Shown here: in pieces, positions 50,786 through 60,342 of the stretch
How positions within the stretch are numbered: position 1 is the first letter of the stretch
How the letters are laid out: each line of letters starts with the position of its first letter
NCBI GenBank assembly: GCA_024234875.1
Contig: JACKNM010000011.1
Coordinates: 62,001 to 126,000, forward strand
Direction of reading: 5' to 3'
Origin: Ectothiorhodospiraceae bacterium
GTDB lineage: Bacteria; Pseudomonadota; Gammaproteobacteria; HK1
DNA length: 64,000 bases
Translations under genes and position numbers: made by a program
Notes under the pieces: generated by a model
Database searches by the model: none
Told to the model about the DNA's origin: nothing
Seen by the model: the letters and a program-made list of their open reading frames with translations, nothing else

Positions 50786-53778
50786 CAGCCGTCTCCTGGT
50801 GGTCGATCGAGGCGCACCATGTCATCGGCGCGCCCGGCGAGGCCTTCATCGAGCGCATTGAGATAGGCACTACCGCGGGCGCGACGGCTCTCGAGGAATG
50901 GTCGGATCTGGAACAGCGCGAGCCGGCCGTCGAGGAACCCGAACTCGATGTCGGCCGGCGCGGGGGCGCCCTGGTCGTCGACGATCTCCGGGAACCGGGT
51001 CGGCAGGCCACGCGCGAGCTCGACGAGTTGGGCGATCTCCGCGGGAGCGAGCACGGTGTCGGCTCCGCTGACCGGGAGCTTGGTGACCCCGCCGGCGGGA
51101 TCGACCTGGCGACGGATGGGGGCGGTGGCCTGTGCCATCAGGCGGACCTCGCCGGTCTCGACGTTCACCCGCAGCGACTCCGCCGCCTGGCCGTCCACCG
51201 CGCCGCCGACGCCCTCGTTGACGGCGATGGACAGCCATTGCCGGCTGCCACTGTCGACGTCCTGGGTGACCATCACGCCGGACTTCTCCGCCGGCACGCT
51301 GCGCAGTAGCAGCACGGCGGGGTAGACGTGCTCTGGGCGGTCCATGTGTGCCTGGCGCCAGGAGAAGGCCCGGGCGGTGAACGGTGATGCCCACACGCGC
51401 GGGATCGCCTTCCAGATGCGGTCGAAGCCGACCACGTTCGGCACCGTCAGGTTGAGGCCGGCGCCGGTGAAGCCGGGAAGGTCCTCGACATTGGTGTCGC
51501 TGCGCACGAACACACCGTAGGTCCCGTCCGCGCCGAACACCTCGGTCATCGCCGCGCGCAATCGTTCCCGGAACTCAGCGCCCGGCTCGATCGCGCCGAC
51601 CCAACGCTCGAGCCGGGCACGGAAGGCCTCGGTCTCGTCCCGGCGCTCGGTCGACCCCTCGGGCAGGGTCTCGAGGTGGCGGTAGCGCTCGACCATCCAA
51701 TCGAACGCGCTCTTGCCGGTGTCCTCGAAGGGACGCTCGAGCATCTCTCGGAACACCCCGAACGGGATCGCGAGGCCGTCGGCCACCGCGTCGGGATAGT
51801 GGTGCAGCAGCTCGCCGAGCTTGGCTGCCTTGGGACCGACGACGCGGCCGGAGTCGGTCGCCCGTAGCCGACTCAGCGGGAGCAGGTCGCGCATCGTGAG
51901 GTCGAGCTTCACGAGGTCCGGGCGAATCAGCACCTCCGCCGCTCGCTCGGCGCCGAATACCGCGTCGAACGACGGGTCGTCGAGCGCCAGCCGGACCGAG
52001 CCCGCGGGTGAGACCGCGAGCACCACCGCCGCACCCGCCCGCGCGCCGAGGCGCGGCAACAACCCGGTGTCGACCGCCACGTTGGGGATGCCGAGGTTGC
52101 GCGCCAGGAGTTGCACGTGGGAGAGCGGATTGCCTTCGCCGGCGGTGAGGATCCCCGCCACCGGGGGCAGGTCCGCCTCGGTCTCGGGGAGGAGGTAGAT
52201 CCCGTCGGCGGTGAAGCGCTCCGGGCGTGCGCCGAGCGCGATCTCCAGGCGCCCGCGAGCGAGGCCCGGATTCAGACTGCGCAGGCCGGCGCCGACGTCC
52301 TCGCCGAACAGCTCGTTGCGCACGCCGGCGAGGTGGTTGGCGTCGCGCAGCAGCGTGTCGACATTCTGCGCGGTGGCGAACAACGGGCTACCCCGGAGCT
52401 GGTCGGGGACGAAGAGCTCGACCTTCGGCTCGAGCTCGCCGAGCCGTCTGGCGGCCTCGCCGAAGTGCAGGCGAAGGCGCTGGGTGCCCCAGGCGGGCAG
52501 CAGGGCGACGTAGTCGAGCACCCGCTTGTAATCCGTGACTGCCACCTCGGGGGTGGCGAGGGTGGTGAGCGCGGCGGTCATGGCGTCGCGTTGGCGTGCG
52601 CTGACGAGGGCGGCGCCATAGAGCGCGTCCACCGCGGTGCGCAGCCAGCCGAGCCGCTCCGCGCGGCTCGGTGGGGCGGAGGCGTCGATCAGCGCGGTGC
52701 CGGCGACGAAGTGCTCGCTCTCGACCGCGAGGCTGGCGTCGATCATCGCCAGGCGTAGCTCCGGACCCTCGACGCGGCCCAGTCGGTCGCGGATCTCCAC
52801 CAGCACCTCGGCTGTCGCCGCCAGTCGCGCGGTCGGCGTGGTCGCGGCGGCGAGGCGGTCGGCCGCGGCGCCGAGCCACTCGGCCGGGGCGCCACGCCGG
52901 GCGGCGAGGGCGCGCAGCATGCGCTCGCCCGCGACTGGCGAGTACGCACTCTCGATGGCGTCCGCCAACCGCGTGTAGGGGGCGGCCTGGTCGCTCGACA
53001 GCCTGGCGGCGTAGGCGCGCACCGCGGCCGCGTCGGCGGCCTCGGGACGCACGTGGATCTTGTTGCGTAGCGTCTGGAAGCCGGTGTCCTCGGCCGCGAG
53101 CGCGGCGGCGCTGCGGCGGACCTCGGCGACGGTCCTGGTCTCGGCGCCATGGGGAAGGAGCCGCGCCGCGGTGCGCAACATCGCCAGGTCGATGCCGACG
53201 AACCGCTCGCGCGCGGCCATCGCGAGCAGCAGGCGCCGGGCGCCGGCGCGCTCGCCTTCCTCCTGCAGCGCGCCGCGATAGAAACGGGCGCGACGCAGGA
53301 TCCAGCCGTCGTCGATCTCGACCAGGAACTGCTCGATGACCATCTGCGCGATCTGATCGCGGTGGTCGGGGGCCGCCATCAGCGCGTCGACGTCGAGGTC
53401 GGCATAGACGTTCGCGATCCGATAACCCGCATCGCGCAGGGTGCGCACGCGCTCGGTCCACTCCCCGTGCTGGTTCCCGCCTCCGCGCTCCGCGCAGCCG
53501 TAGGGCTGCGGCGGCAGGATCGCGCCGTCGTTGCAGAACCAGCGGATGCGTGCGAACGGGCCGCGCGCCGAGGTCTTCATCTCCTCGACCCAGGTGCGGG
53601 CGGTCGCCGGATCCGGTGGCGCCGCGACGGTCACCGTGCTCGCCGCCTGCAGCACGAGTGCCAACAGTCCGAGGCCGGTGAGTCGGCGTGCGAGACGACG
53701 CCGGGGTGGTGCGACGGCGGGCTCGCGGTGACCGCCGCGGCGGCCTACGGCGCGGTGGCGAGCGGGAGGCACTGGCAT
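50785..53778 (-). CDS. Exported dikinase with phospho-His then ATP-grasp order (GWD-like)
   Basis: A 997-residue protein. An Arg-rich start and hydrophobic run (LTGLGLLALVLQAAS, about 34-50) form a signal peptide or anchor. Residues about 55-510 are helical and unassigned. A swivelling phospho-His domain follows (GILTAGEGNPLSHVQLL, His554, RNLGIPNVAV), then a C-terminal PEP/pyruvate-dikinase ATP-grasp domain (VGPKAAKLGEL, VRSDTNVEDLPGFTGAGL, ending LFQIRPF). In PEP synthase and PPDK the ATP-grasp domain comes first; here the order is that of plant glucan water dikinase, and RSDxNxEDLxGFxGAGL is also GWD-like. Such enzymes pass the beta-phosphate of ATP through His to a glucan or small acceptor. 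Export of an ATP-dependent enzyme is surprising. Confidence 0.82.
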   Translation of the reverse strand: MPVPPARHRAVGRRGGHREPAVAPPRRRLARRLTGLGLLALVLQAASTVTVAAPPDPATARTWVEEMKTSARGPFARIRWFCNDGAILPPQPYGCAERGGGNQHGEWTERVRTLRDAGYRIANVYADLDVDALMAAPDHRDQIAQMVIEQFLVEIDDGWILRRARFYRGALQEEGERAGARRLLLAMAARERFVGIDLAMLRTAARLLPHGAETRTVAEVRRSAAALAAEDTGFQTLRNKIHVRPEAADAAAVRAYAARLSSDQAAPYTRLADAIESAYSPVAGERMLRALAARRGAPAEWLGAAADRLAAATTPTARLAATAEVLVEIRDRLGRVEGPELRLAMIDASLAVESEHFVAGTALIDASAPPSRAERLGWLRTAVDALYGAALVSARQRDAMTAALTTLATPEVAVTDYKRVLDYVALLPAWGTQRLRLHFGEAARRLGELEPKVELFVPDQLRGSPLFATAQNVDTLLRDANHLAGVRNELFGEDVGAGLRSLNPGLARGRLEIALGARPERFTADGIYLLPETEADLPPVAGILTAGEGNPLSHVQLLARNLGIPNVAVDTGLLPRLGARAGAAVVLAVSPAGSVRLALDDPSFDAVFGAERAAEVLIRPDLVKLDLTMRDLLPLSRLRATDSGRVVGPKAAKLGELLHHYPDAVADGLAIPFGVFREMLERPFEDTGKSAFDWMVERYRHLETLPEGSTERRDETEAFRARLERWVGAIEPGAEFRERLRAAMTEVFGADGTYGVFVRSDTNVEDLPGFTGAGLNLTVPNVVGFDRIWKAIPRVWASPFTARAFSWRQAHMDRPEHVYPAVLLLRSVPAEKSGVMVTQDVDSGSRQWLSIAVNEGVGGAVDGQAAESLRVNVETGEVRLMAQATAPIRRQVDPAGGVTKLPVSGADTVLAPAEIAQLVELARGLPTRFPEIVDDQGAPAPADIEFGFLDGRLALFQIRPFLESRRARGSAYLNALDEGLAGRADDMVRLDRPPGDG

Positions 53779-53817
53779 GGCGTTTCGGGCTCCCTCGGAG
53801 CTGGTCGCGAGCGAGAA

Positions 53818-53823
53818 ATGGTA
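53818..53823 (-). promoter_or_regulatory. Candidate extended -10 (TGCTACCAT) of the dikinase operon
   Basis: TACCAT on the minus strand, preceded by TGC, lies 40 bases before the dikinase ATG. It is identical in nine bases to the element upstream of TpsB. GAGGGAG lies between it and the start codon. Confidence 0.35.
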
Positions 53824-53976
53824 GCAGCGAATTCCCGGTCGCGTCGGAGGCCGGTCCGGATCGGGGCGCCGCGGCTAGCGAGCGTCCGGCCAGGGTGCGA
53901 TTCCGTTCAGGATCCCCGACCGCGGCCGATGCTATTGTCTTCCTTCCTCGCTCGCCGCCGAAAAGGAGTTCCAGCC

Positions 53977-54570
53977 GTGTCCGTCGGTACCCTGATCACT
54001 CTCGGCGTCGTGGTGGCCCTCGTGGTGTGGGCGGTCGCGATCTACAACGGCCTGGTCACCGCGCGCAACCGCTTCCGCAACGCGTTCTCCCAGATCGACG
54101 TGCAGCTCCAGCGTCGCTACGACCTCATCCCCAATCTCGTCGAGACCGCGAAGACCTACATGCAGCACGAGCGCGAGACCCTGACCCAGGTGATCGCGGC
54201 ACGAAACGCGGCGCAGGCCGCCTCGCGTGGGGCGGCGAGGGCGCCCGACGACGGTGGCGCGATCCAGGCCCTGGCCGGCGCGGAGGCAGCGCTCGGCGGG
54301 GTGCTGGGTCGGTTCTTCGCGCTCGCCGAGGCGTACCCCGACCTCAAGGCCAACCAGACCATGCAGCAGCTCATGGAGGAGCTGACCTCGACGGAGAATC
54401 GGGTCGCGTTCGCGCGCCAGGCATTCAACGATGCGGTGATGGAGTACAACAACCAGCGCGAGCAGTTCCCGAACACCCTGATCGCCGGACCGTTCAGCTT
54501 CCGCGAGGCGCAGCTCCTCGAGATTCCGAATGCGGAGGCGCGTCAGCCGGTGCGGGTGTCCTTCGGCTGA
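53977..54570 (+). CDS. lemA: LemA family protein
   Basis: A 197-residue membrane-anchored protein. One N-terminal membrane segment (LITLGVVVALVVWAVAIYNG) is followed by the conserved RRYDLIPNLVETAKTYMQHE region and a long coiled four-helix bundle ending ENRVAFARQAFNDAVMEYN. The GTG start follows AAGGAG at eight bases. LemA is almost always found beside an M48 protease, as here (next gene 62 bases downstream). Its molecular role is unknown. Confidence 0.93.
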   Translation: MSVGTLITLGVVVALVVWAVAIYNGLVTARNRFRNAFSQIDVQLQRRYDLIPNLVETAKTYMQHERETLTQVIAARNAAQAASRGAARAPDDGGAIQALAGAEAALGGVLGRFFALAEAYPDLKANQTMQQLMEELTSTENRVAFARQAFNDAVMEYNNQREQFPNTLIAGPFSFREAQLLEIPNAEARQPVRVSFG

Positions 54571-54632
54571 GCTCGCTCGCGGGCGGTGACGCCCCGCTCG
54601 ACCGAATGTCGCCGCCGAGGTCCCGGTAGCCC

Positions 54633-56549
54633 ATGAACGCGGACTTCTTCACGCGTCAGGCGCGCGCTCGACGTCGCACCACCTTGCTTCTCGTCTACCT
54701 GGCGGCGGCGGTGCTCGGCACCGTGGCGGTGCTCGAGGTCATCGTCTACATCGCCTTCGACCTCGGTCAGGCGGCCATGGAGGGGCAGCGCCTCGAGGCC
54801 TGGCTCGACCATCCGGCGAGCGCCGGCGTCGCATTGATCACCCTGGCGGTCGTCGCCTGCGGATCCTTGTGGCGCTGGTACCAGCTGCGCGACGGCGGAG
54901 CGGCGGTGGCCGAGATGGTCGGCGCGAGGCTGGTCGACCTGGCGACCGCCGACACTGGTGAGCGACGCCTCATCAACGTGGTGGAGGAGATGTCGATCGC
55001 GTCCGGCACCCCGGTGCCGGTGCTCTACGTGCTCGACCACGAGTCGGGGATCAATGCCTTCGTCGCCGGCTATCGCCCCAGCGAGGCGGTTCTGGTGGTC
55101 ACTCGCGGCGCGTTGGATGCGCTCGACCGTGACGAGCTGCAGGGCGTCGTCGGCCACGAGTTCAGTCATGTGCTGAACGGCGACATGCGCATCAACGTCC
55201 GACTCATCGCGGTGCTCGCGGGTCTCCTCGCGCTGGGCAAGTTGGGGTGGTACCTGCTGCGGTCGACCGCGCGTGGGCGAGGTCGCGACAAGGACGGCAT
55301 CGCCGGCATGGCGCTGCTCGGCGTCGGGCTGCTGATCGCCGGCTATGTCGGGATGTTCTTCGGGCGCCTCATCCAGGCCGCGGTCTCGCGTCAGCGCGAG
55401 TTTCTCGCCGATGCGTCGGCGGTGCAGTTCACGCGCAACCCGTCGGGCATCGCCGGTGCGCTGTGGCGGATCCAGCACCACGCCGAAGGCTCGCTGCTCG
55501 ATGCCCGCGACGCCGAGGACGCGCGGCATATGTGCTTCGCGGAAGGGGTGCGGGTGCGTCTGCGGTCGCTGCTGGCCACCCATCCGCCGATCGACACCCG
55601 CATCGCGGCCATCGATCCCCACTTCGCCGTCAAGCGGGCTGCTCGAGCCAGGGCGCGACCCACGCCGGCCCCGACTCCGGGAGTGCCCGGCGCTGCGGCC
55701 GGCCTTGCCGCCGGGGGAGCCGCCGTCGTCGGCAGTGTCGGCACCGTGCAGCCGGCACACATGGACTACGCCCACACCCTCCACGCGAGCCTGCCCGAGG
55801 CGTTGCGCGACGCGGTGCACACGCCGGAGGGGGCGCGTGCGGTGGTGCTCGCGCTGCTCCTCACCGAGCTCGCTCCGGAGCGGATGGTCGTCGCCCGCGC
55901 CCTGCTGGCGCGCGAGCAGGGCGAGGTGGCAGCCCGGCTCGCCGACGACCTGCGCGGCCAGGTCGCCGCTCTCGGTGCCGCGGTGCGCCTTCCAGTGGTG
56001 GATCTGGCGACGCCGGTTCTGCGCCAGCTCGACGATTCGGCACGCGATGCGCTGCTCGCGAGCGCGGACCGCGTCGCGCGTCTGGACCGCTCGATCTCGC
56101 AGTTCGAGTTCGTCCTCCTGACCCTGCTGCGACGCCGGCTGCGGCCGGGCCACGGGCGCGCCGACCGGCGTCCGCTGACCAGCTTCGAGCCGGTCATCGC
56201 CGACGTTCGTGCGCTGTTGACCCTGGTCGCCCGGGCGGGTGCCCGCGACGAGGCGAGCTTCGAGCGCGCGTTTGCGCGTGCCGCCGCCGGCTTCGGCGCG
56301 GCTCGACTGGTGCCGGTGCACGAGGCGTGGTGTCGCAGTGAGCGCCTGCCGGAGGTGCTCGAGCGGCTGGACCGGCTGTCACCGCTGCTCAAGCGCCCGC
56401 TGCTGGAGGCATGTGCCGACTGCGTCCTCGACGACGGACGGATCGAGCCGGCCGAGGCCGAGTTGCTGCGGGCGGTCTCGGAGTCGCTCGACTGCCCGAT
56501 GCCACCACTGGTGCCCGAATCGGGCTGGCAGGCATCGCGCCGCGCCTGA
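54633..56549 (+). CDS. HtpX-like M48 membrane protease with C-terminal TerB-like region
   Basis: A 638-residue integral membrane protease. Two N-terminal segments (about 17-42 and 65-80) precede His175-Glu176-x2-His179 (GHEFSHVLNGDM) and a third ligand Glu near residue 256 (VSRQREFLADASAVQF), with two more hydrophobic stretches between. After residue 340 an Ala-rich helical region ends in a TerB/DjlA-like stretch (CVLDDGRIEPAEAELL). It is twice the size of HtpX. The pairing with LemA suggests a membrane quality-control or envelope-stress function. Confidence 0.88.
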   Translation: MNADFFTRQARARRRTTLLLVYLAAAVLGTVAVLEVIVYIAFDLGQAAMEGQRLEAWLDHPASAGVALITLAVVACGSLWRWYQLRDGGAAVAEMVGARLVDLATADTGERRLINVVEEMSIASGTPVPVLYVLDHESGINAFVAGYRPSEAVLVVTRGALDALDRDELQGVVGHEFSHVLNGDMRINVRLIAVLAGLLALGKLGWYLLRSTARGRGRDKDGIAGMALLGVGLLIAGYVGMFFGRLIQAAVSRQREFLADASAVQFTRNPSGIAGALWRIQHHAEGSLLDARDAEDARHMCFAEGVRVRLRSLLATHPPIDTRIAAIDPHFAVKRAARARARPTPAPTPGVPGAAAGLAAGGAAVVGSVGTVQPAHMDYAHTLHASLPEALRDAVHTPEGARAVVLALLLTELAPERMVVARALLAREQGEVAARLADDLRGQVAALGAAVRLPVVDLATPVLRQLDDSARDALLASADRVARLDRSISQFEFVLLTLLRRRLRPGHGRADRRPLTSFEPVIADVRALLTLVARAGARDEASFERAFARAAAGFGAARLVPVHEAWCRSERLPEVLERLDRLSPLLKRPLLEACADCVLDDGRIEPAEAELLRAVSESLDCPMPPLVPESGWQASRRA

Positions 56550-56569
56550 GGCGTGTCGCCTGACGCGGC

Positions 56570-57193
56570 TCAGACCTCGCCGCTGGTGGTGAGCCGGACA
56601 CCGCACTCGGACATGCGGCCGCGGGCAGCGGCCAGGGAGCCCGCGAGGTCGATGGCGCGGCAGGCATCGTCGATCAACACCACCTCGAACCCGAGCCGCC
56701 GGCCGTCCTCGGCCGAGTAGGCGACGCAGAAGTCGGTGGCGAGCCCGCAGACGAAGATGCGCGAGAACCCGCGCTCACGAAGGTATCCGGCGAGGCCGGT
56801 GGGGGTCTTGCGGTCGTTCTCGAAGAATGCCGAGTAGGAGTCGATCGCTTCGCGGAAGCCCTTGCGAAGCACGAGCTCCGCGCCGGTGGTGTCGAGCTCG
56901 CGATGAAAGGCCGCGCCCGGTGTGCCCTGCACGCAGTGGTCGGGCCACAGCACCTGCTCCCCGTAATCCAGCGTCACGGTGTCGAACGGGGCGCGTCCGG
57001 GGTGGCTGGTGGCGAAGGAGCGATGCCCTGGCGGGTGCCAGTCCTGCGTCAGCACCCGGTGGGCGAATCGAGTCCCGAGCCGGTTGACCACCGAGACCAC
57101 CGCATCGCCGTCGGGTACCGCGAGCGCGCCACCGGGGCAGAAGTCGTTCTGCACGTCGACCACCAGCAGCACGTCTCGGTCGTCAATGGTCAT
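56570..57193 (-). CDS. pncA: Nicotinamidase
   Basis: A 207-residue isochorismatase-fold amidase with the nicotinamidase triad Asp13 (VVDVQNDFCPGGAL), Lys111 (VLRKGF) and Cys156 (GLATDFCVAYS), and metal ligands Asp51, His53, His57 (DWHPPGH). It hydrolyses nicotinamide to nicotinate. It lies 42 bases downstream of pncB on the same strand, so the two steps from nicotinamide to nicotinate mononucleotide are in one operon. GGGAGGA precedes the ATG. Confidence 0.95.
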   Translation of the reverse strand: MTIDDRDVLLVVDVQNDFCPGGALAVPDGDAVVSVVNRLGTRFAHRVLTQDWHPPGHRSFATSHPGRAPFDTVTLDYGEQVLWPDHCVQGTPGAAFHRELDTTGAELVLRKGFREAIDSYSAFFENDRKTPTGLAGYLRERGFSRIFVCGLATDFCVAYSAEDGRRLGFEVVLIDDACRAIDLAGSLAAARGRMSECGVRLTTSGEV

Positions 57194-57235
57194 CGCCGTC
57201 CTCCCGGTCCGCGCGCGGAACGCGCTCGTCGTCGA

Positions 57236-58729
57236 TCAGATGCCGGCCTCGGCGTCGTTCCCGTTCAACCCGCGCGCCTCGAGGATGAGGCGGGTGCGCA
57301 GATCGTGTAGTCGGCGCTCGAGACCCGCCGGGTACTCGTGCGGGTTCAGGAAGCGTTTGACGCTCGGGTGCAGGCGCGCGAGCTGGTCGGCGGTTCGCTG
57401 GCGCATGTCGGCGATCGGCGGCGTGTCGTAGACGATCCGTCCGCCACGCACCACCGGCACCAGCAGATCCTCCGACTCACCGTCGGCGGGAGCGAGCTTG
57501 CGCCGCGTGTGGTCCACCGGATCGACGATCACGCCCCGCCCGGCGATGCCGAGCTGCGTGTCGTAGGTCATGTCGGCGACGAACAGGCCGTCACGACTGA
57601 ATCGCCGGACCTGCAGGACTCCAGGGGTCGAGATCTTCGAGGTCTGCTCCGAGAGCTTCACCTTCGGGCGCCAGGGCTGATCGGGTCCGTGGCGGACCGC
57701 GGTCAGCTTGTAGACCCCCGACAGCGCCGGCTGGTCGTAGGCGGTGGCGAGCTTGGTGCCAACGCCCCAGACGTTGATCGCCGCACCCTGGTCCTTGAGG
57801 CTCGCGATGATGTGCTCGTCGAGGTCGTTGCTACCGACGATGGCGGCGTCGGGGAAGCCCGCCTGGTCGAGGATCCGGCGGGCCTCGATGCTGAGGTAGG
57901 CGAGGTCTCCGGAGTCGAGCCGAACGCCGATCATCTCCACCCCGCGCTCGCGGAGCTTGCGACCGACCTGGACTGCGTTGCGCACGCCGTCCAGGGTGTC
58001 GTAGGTGTCGACCAGGAACACGCAGTTGTTCGGCAGCACCTCGGCGTAGGCCTCGAACGACTCCAGCTCGCGGTCGAACGACATCACCCAGCTGTGGGCG
58101 TGGGTTCCCTTCACCGGAATGTCGAACAGCTTGCCGGCGAGCACGTTCGAGGTGCCGGCGCAACCGCCGATGTATGCCGCGCGACTCGCTGCCAGTGCGC
58201 CGTCGATGCCCTGGGCCCGGCGCAGCCCGAACTCCAGCACCGGCTCGCCCTCGGCCGCGGCGCAGACGCGCGAGGCCTTGGTGGCCACCAGAGTCTGGAA
58301 GTTCACCATGTCGAGGAGCGGGGTCTCCAGGATCTGGACCTGGGGCAGCGGGCCACAGACCCGCAGCAGCGGCTGGTGCGGGAAGACCACGGTGCCCTCG
58401 GGCACGGCATCGAGGTCGAACGAGAAGTCGAGGTCGCGCAGGTAGTCGAGGAAGGCGGGCTCGAACAGCGGCGCGCCGTCGTTGCCGACCAGGGTCGCGA
58501 GGTACTGGAGATCGTCGTCGGTGAAGTGCAGACCGCGAAGGAAGTCGACGACGTAGGCGAGTCCCGCTGCCACCGTGTATCCGCCGCCGAAGGCGTTGGA
58601 CCGGAAGAACAGGTGGAAGGCGGCCTCCTCGCGGGTACGCCCGAGCTTCCAATAGCCGTAGGCCATGGTGAGCTCGTAGAGGTCGGTGAGCAGGGCCAGC
58701 GAATGGCGGTAGATGCGGTCGACGGTCAT
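57236..58729 (-). CDS. pncB: Nicotinate phosphoribosyltransferase
   Basis: A 497-residue type II phosphoribosyltransferase with LLTDLYELTMAYGYW at the N-terminus, the GTHAHSWVMSF segment holding the phosphorylated-His region, LVDTYDT, IGVRLDSGDL and the GVGTKLAT phosphate-binding loop. It joins nicotinate and PRPP to nicotinate mononucleotide, driven by ATP. It is somewhat longer than the Escherichia coli enzyme, as in the PncB2 type. The start ATG follows GGGGG. Confidence 0.95.
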   Translation of the reverse strand: MTVDRIYRHSLALLTDLYELTMAYGYWKLGRTREEAAFHLFFRSNAFGGGYTVAAGLAYVVDFLRGLHFTDDDLQYLATLVGNDGAPLFEPAFLDYLRDLDFSFDLDAVPEGTVVFPHQPLLRVCGPLPQVQILETPLLDMVNFQTLVATKASRVCAAAEGEPVLEFGLRRAQGIDGALAASRAAYIGGCAGTSNVLAGKLFDIPVKGTHAHSWVMSFDRELESFEAYAEVLPNNCVFLVDTYDTLDGVRNAVQVGRKLRERGVEMIGVRLDSGDLAYLSIEARRILDQAGFPDAAIVGSNDLDEHIIASLKDQGAAINVWGVGTKLATAYDQPALSGVYKLTAVRHGPDQPWRPKVKLSEQTSKISTPGVLQVRRFSRDGLFVADMTYDTQLGIAGRGVIVDPVDHTRRKLAPADGESEDLLVPVVRGGRIVYDTPPIADMRQRTADQLARLHPSVKRFLNPHEYPAGLERRLHDLRTRLILEARGLNGNDAEAGI

Positions 58730-58998
58730 TGCGCCCCCAAAAAGACCCCGTGCGACTCCGTCGTGGAGAGGCGCAGAGACGGCAGACGCAAAGCGCGGTT
58801 TGCGCCCGCCTCACGGTCTCGACCGCTCACTGGATCGAGTACGGCGGTGCGTCCTGCATCGCTGGACCGGGTCTGCATTCTCGCGAGCCCTGTCCTGGCA
58901 CCGCCCGCCGCGTTGGCGGGCGGTCCGGCGCGGCGCGGAAGCCTTGCACTTGGCGCCCGGCTCGTCAACGCCGGCGTGCCGGGCGAGGCGAGCCCGCG

Positions 58999-60342
58999 TC
59001 AGACGCCGTAGGCCGTGCGCAGCAACGAGATGGGGTGGCTCGGGGCGCGTCCCTCGCCGTGCGCGTGGGCGATGTGGTTCGCCGCCATCGGGCAGTCGCT
59101 CGCGAGGTGGGCGGAGTCGTGCCGCTTCACCTGCCCGACGACCGGGCGGACGATCTTCATCGACGCATCGTGGAACTCGCTCTTCACCGCGTAGGTGCCG
59201 TCGTGCCCGGAGCAGCGCTCGATGGCCATGACCTGCGTGTCGGGCACCAGCGACAGGATGTCGCGGGTGCGCATGCCGATCCGCTGCACGCGCTGGTGGC
59301 AGGCGACGTGGTAGGACACCTTGCCGAGCGACCGCGAGAAATCGGTACGTAGCTTGCCCGCGCGGTGACGTTGGTGCAGGTACTCGAACGGATCGTAGAA
59401 GGCGTTCTTCACCTTCTGCACCGCCGCGTCCTCGGGGAACATCAGCGGCAACTCCTGCTTGAACATCAGCACGCAAGACGGCACCGGCGCGATGATGTCG
59501 TAGCCCTCCTCGACGAGGCGCGCGAGCACCGGGATGTTCGCCTCCTTCGCCCGCGCCACGCCCTGCAGGTCCCCGAGCTCGAGCCGCGGCATCCCGCAGC
59601 ACTGCTCCTTGGGCACCAGCGTGACCTCGACACCGTTGTGCTCGAGCACCGCGACCATGTCCTCGACCGGTACCGGCTCGCAGTAGTTGCCGTAGCAGGT
59701 CACGAAGATCGCCACCTTGCCGGTGGTCGGTCCGGCAGCCTCCGCGGTGGTGGCGGATCGGTGCCCGGAGAGGCGACCGCGGGCGGTCGGCGAGGCGTAG
59801 GGTGGAAGCACCGCCTCGGGATGGATGCCGAGCACCGAGTCCATCGCCTTGCGCATCGACGGATTGCGATTGACCGCGTTGACGACGCCCGACACCACCG
59901 GCAGCGTGGCGAACTTGCCGACGGTGTCGGTCTGGGTGATCAGGCGATCGCGTAGCTTCGTCTCACCCTTGCGGTACTTGATTGCCTTGGCCTGGAGCAT
60001 CAGGTGCGGGAAGTCGATGTTCCACTCGTGGGGCGGCACGTAGGGGCACATCGTCAGGTAGCAGAGGTCGCACAGGTAGCAGTGGTCGACGACCTTCCAG
60101 TAATCGGCCTTGGCGACCCCGTCGACCTCCAGGGTGTCGCTCTCGTCGACCAGGTCGAACAGCGTCGGAAATGCCTGGCACAGGCTCACGCAGCGCCGGC
60201 AGCCGTGGCAGATGTCGTACACCCGCTCGAGCTCGGCCATCAGCTTCGACTCGTCGTAGTACGACTCCGACCGCCAGTCGACGGGATGCCGAGTGGGGGC
60301 CTCCAGGCTGCCTTCGCGGCGACCGCTCGAGCTCGTCGACAT
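58999..60342 (-). CDS. Heterodisulfide-reductase-related (GlpC-like) iron-sulfur protein
   Basis: A 447-residue soluble protein. Two ferredoxin-type clusters are readable near the N-terminus: CHGCRRCVSLC and CYLCDLCYLTMCP. Two Cys-rich CCG-type domains follow: EQCCGMPRLELG, and a second where the motif reads ERCSGHDG. In GlpC and HdrB such domains bind an additional cluster and exchange electrons with quinones or disulfides. Its partner redox protein is not in the window. ATG at 60342 follows GAGGAG at eight bases. It is upstream of pncB on the same strand, 269 bases away. Confidence 0.88.
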   Translation of the reverse strand: MSTSSSGRREGSLEAPTRHPVDWRSESYYDESKLMAELERVYDICHGCRRCVSLCQAFPTLFDLVDESDTLEVDGVAKADYWKVVDHCYLCDLCYLTMCPYVPPHEWNIDFPHLMLQAKAIKYRKGETKLRDRLITQTDTVGKFATLPVVSGVVNAVNRNPSMRKAMDSVLGIHPEAVLPPYASPTARGRLSGHRSATTAEAAGPTTGKVAIFVTCYGNYCEPVPVEDMVAVLEHNGVEVTLVPKEQCCGMPRLELGDLQGVARAKEANIPVLARLVEEGYDIIAPVPSCVLMFKQELPLMFPEDAAVQKVKNAFYDPFEYLHQRHRAGKLRTDFSRSLGKVSYHVACHQRVQRIGMRTRDILSLVPDTQVMAIERCSGHDGTYAVKSEFHDASMKIVRPVVGQVKRHDSAHLASDCPMAANHIAHAHGEGRAPSHPISLLRTAYGV

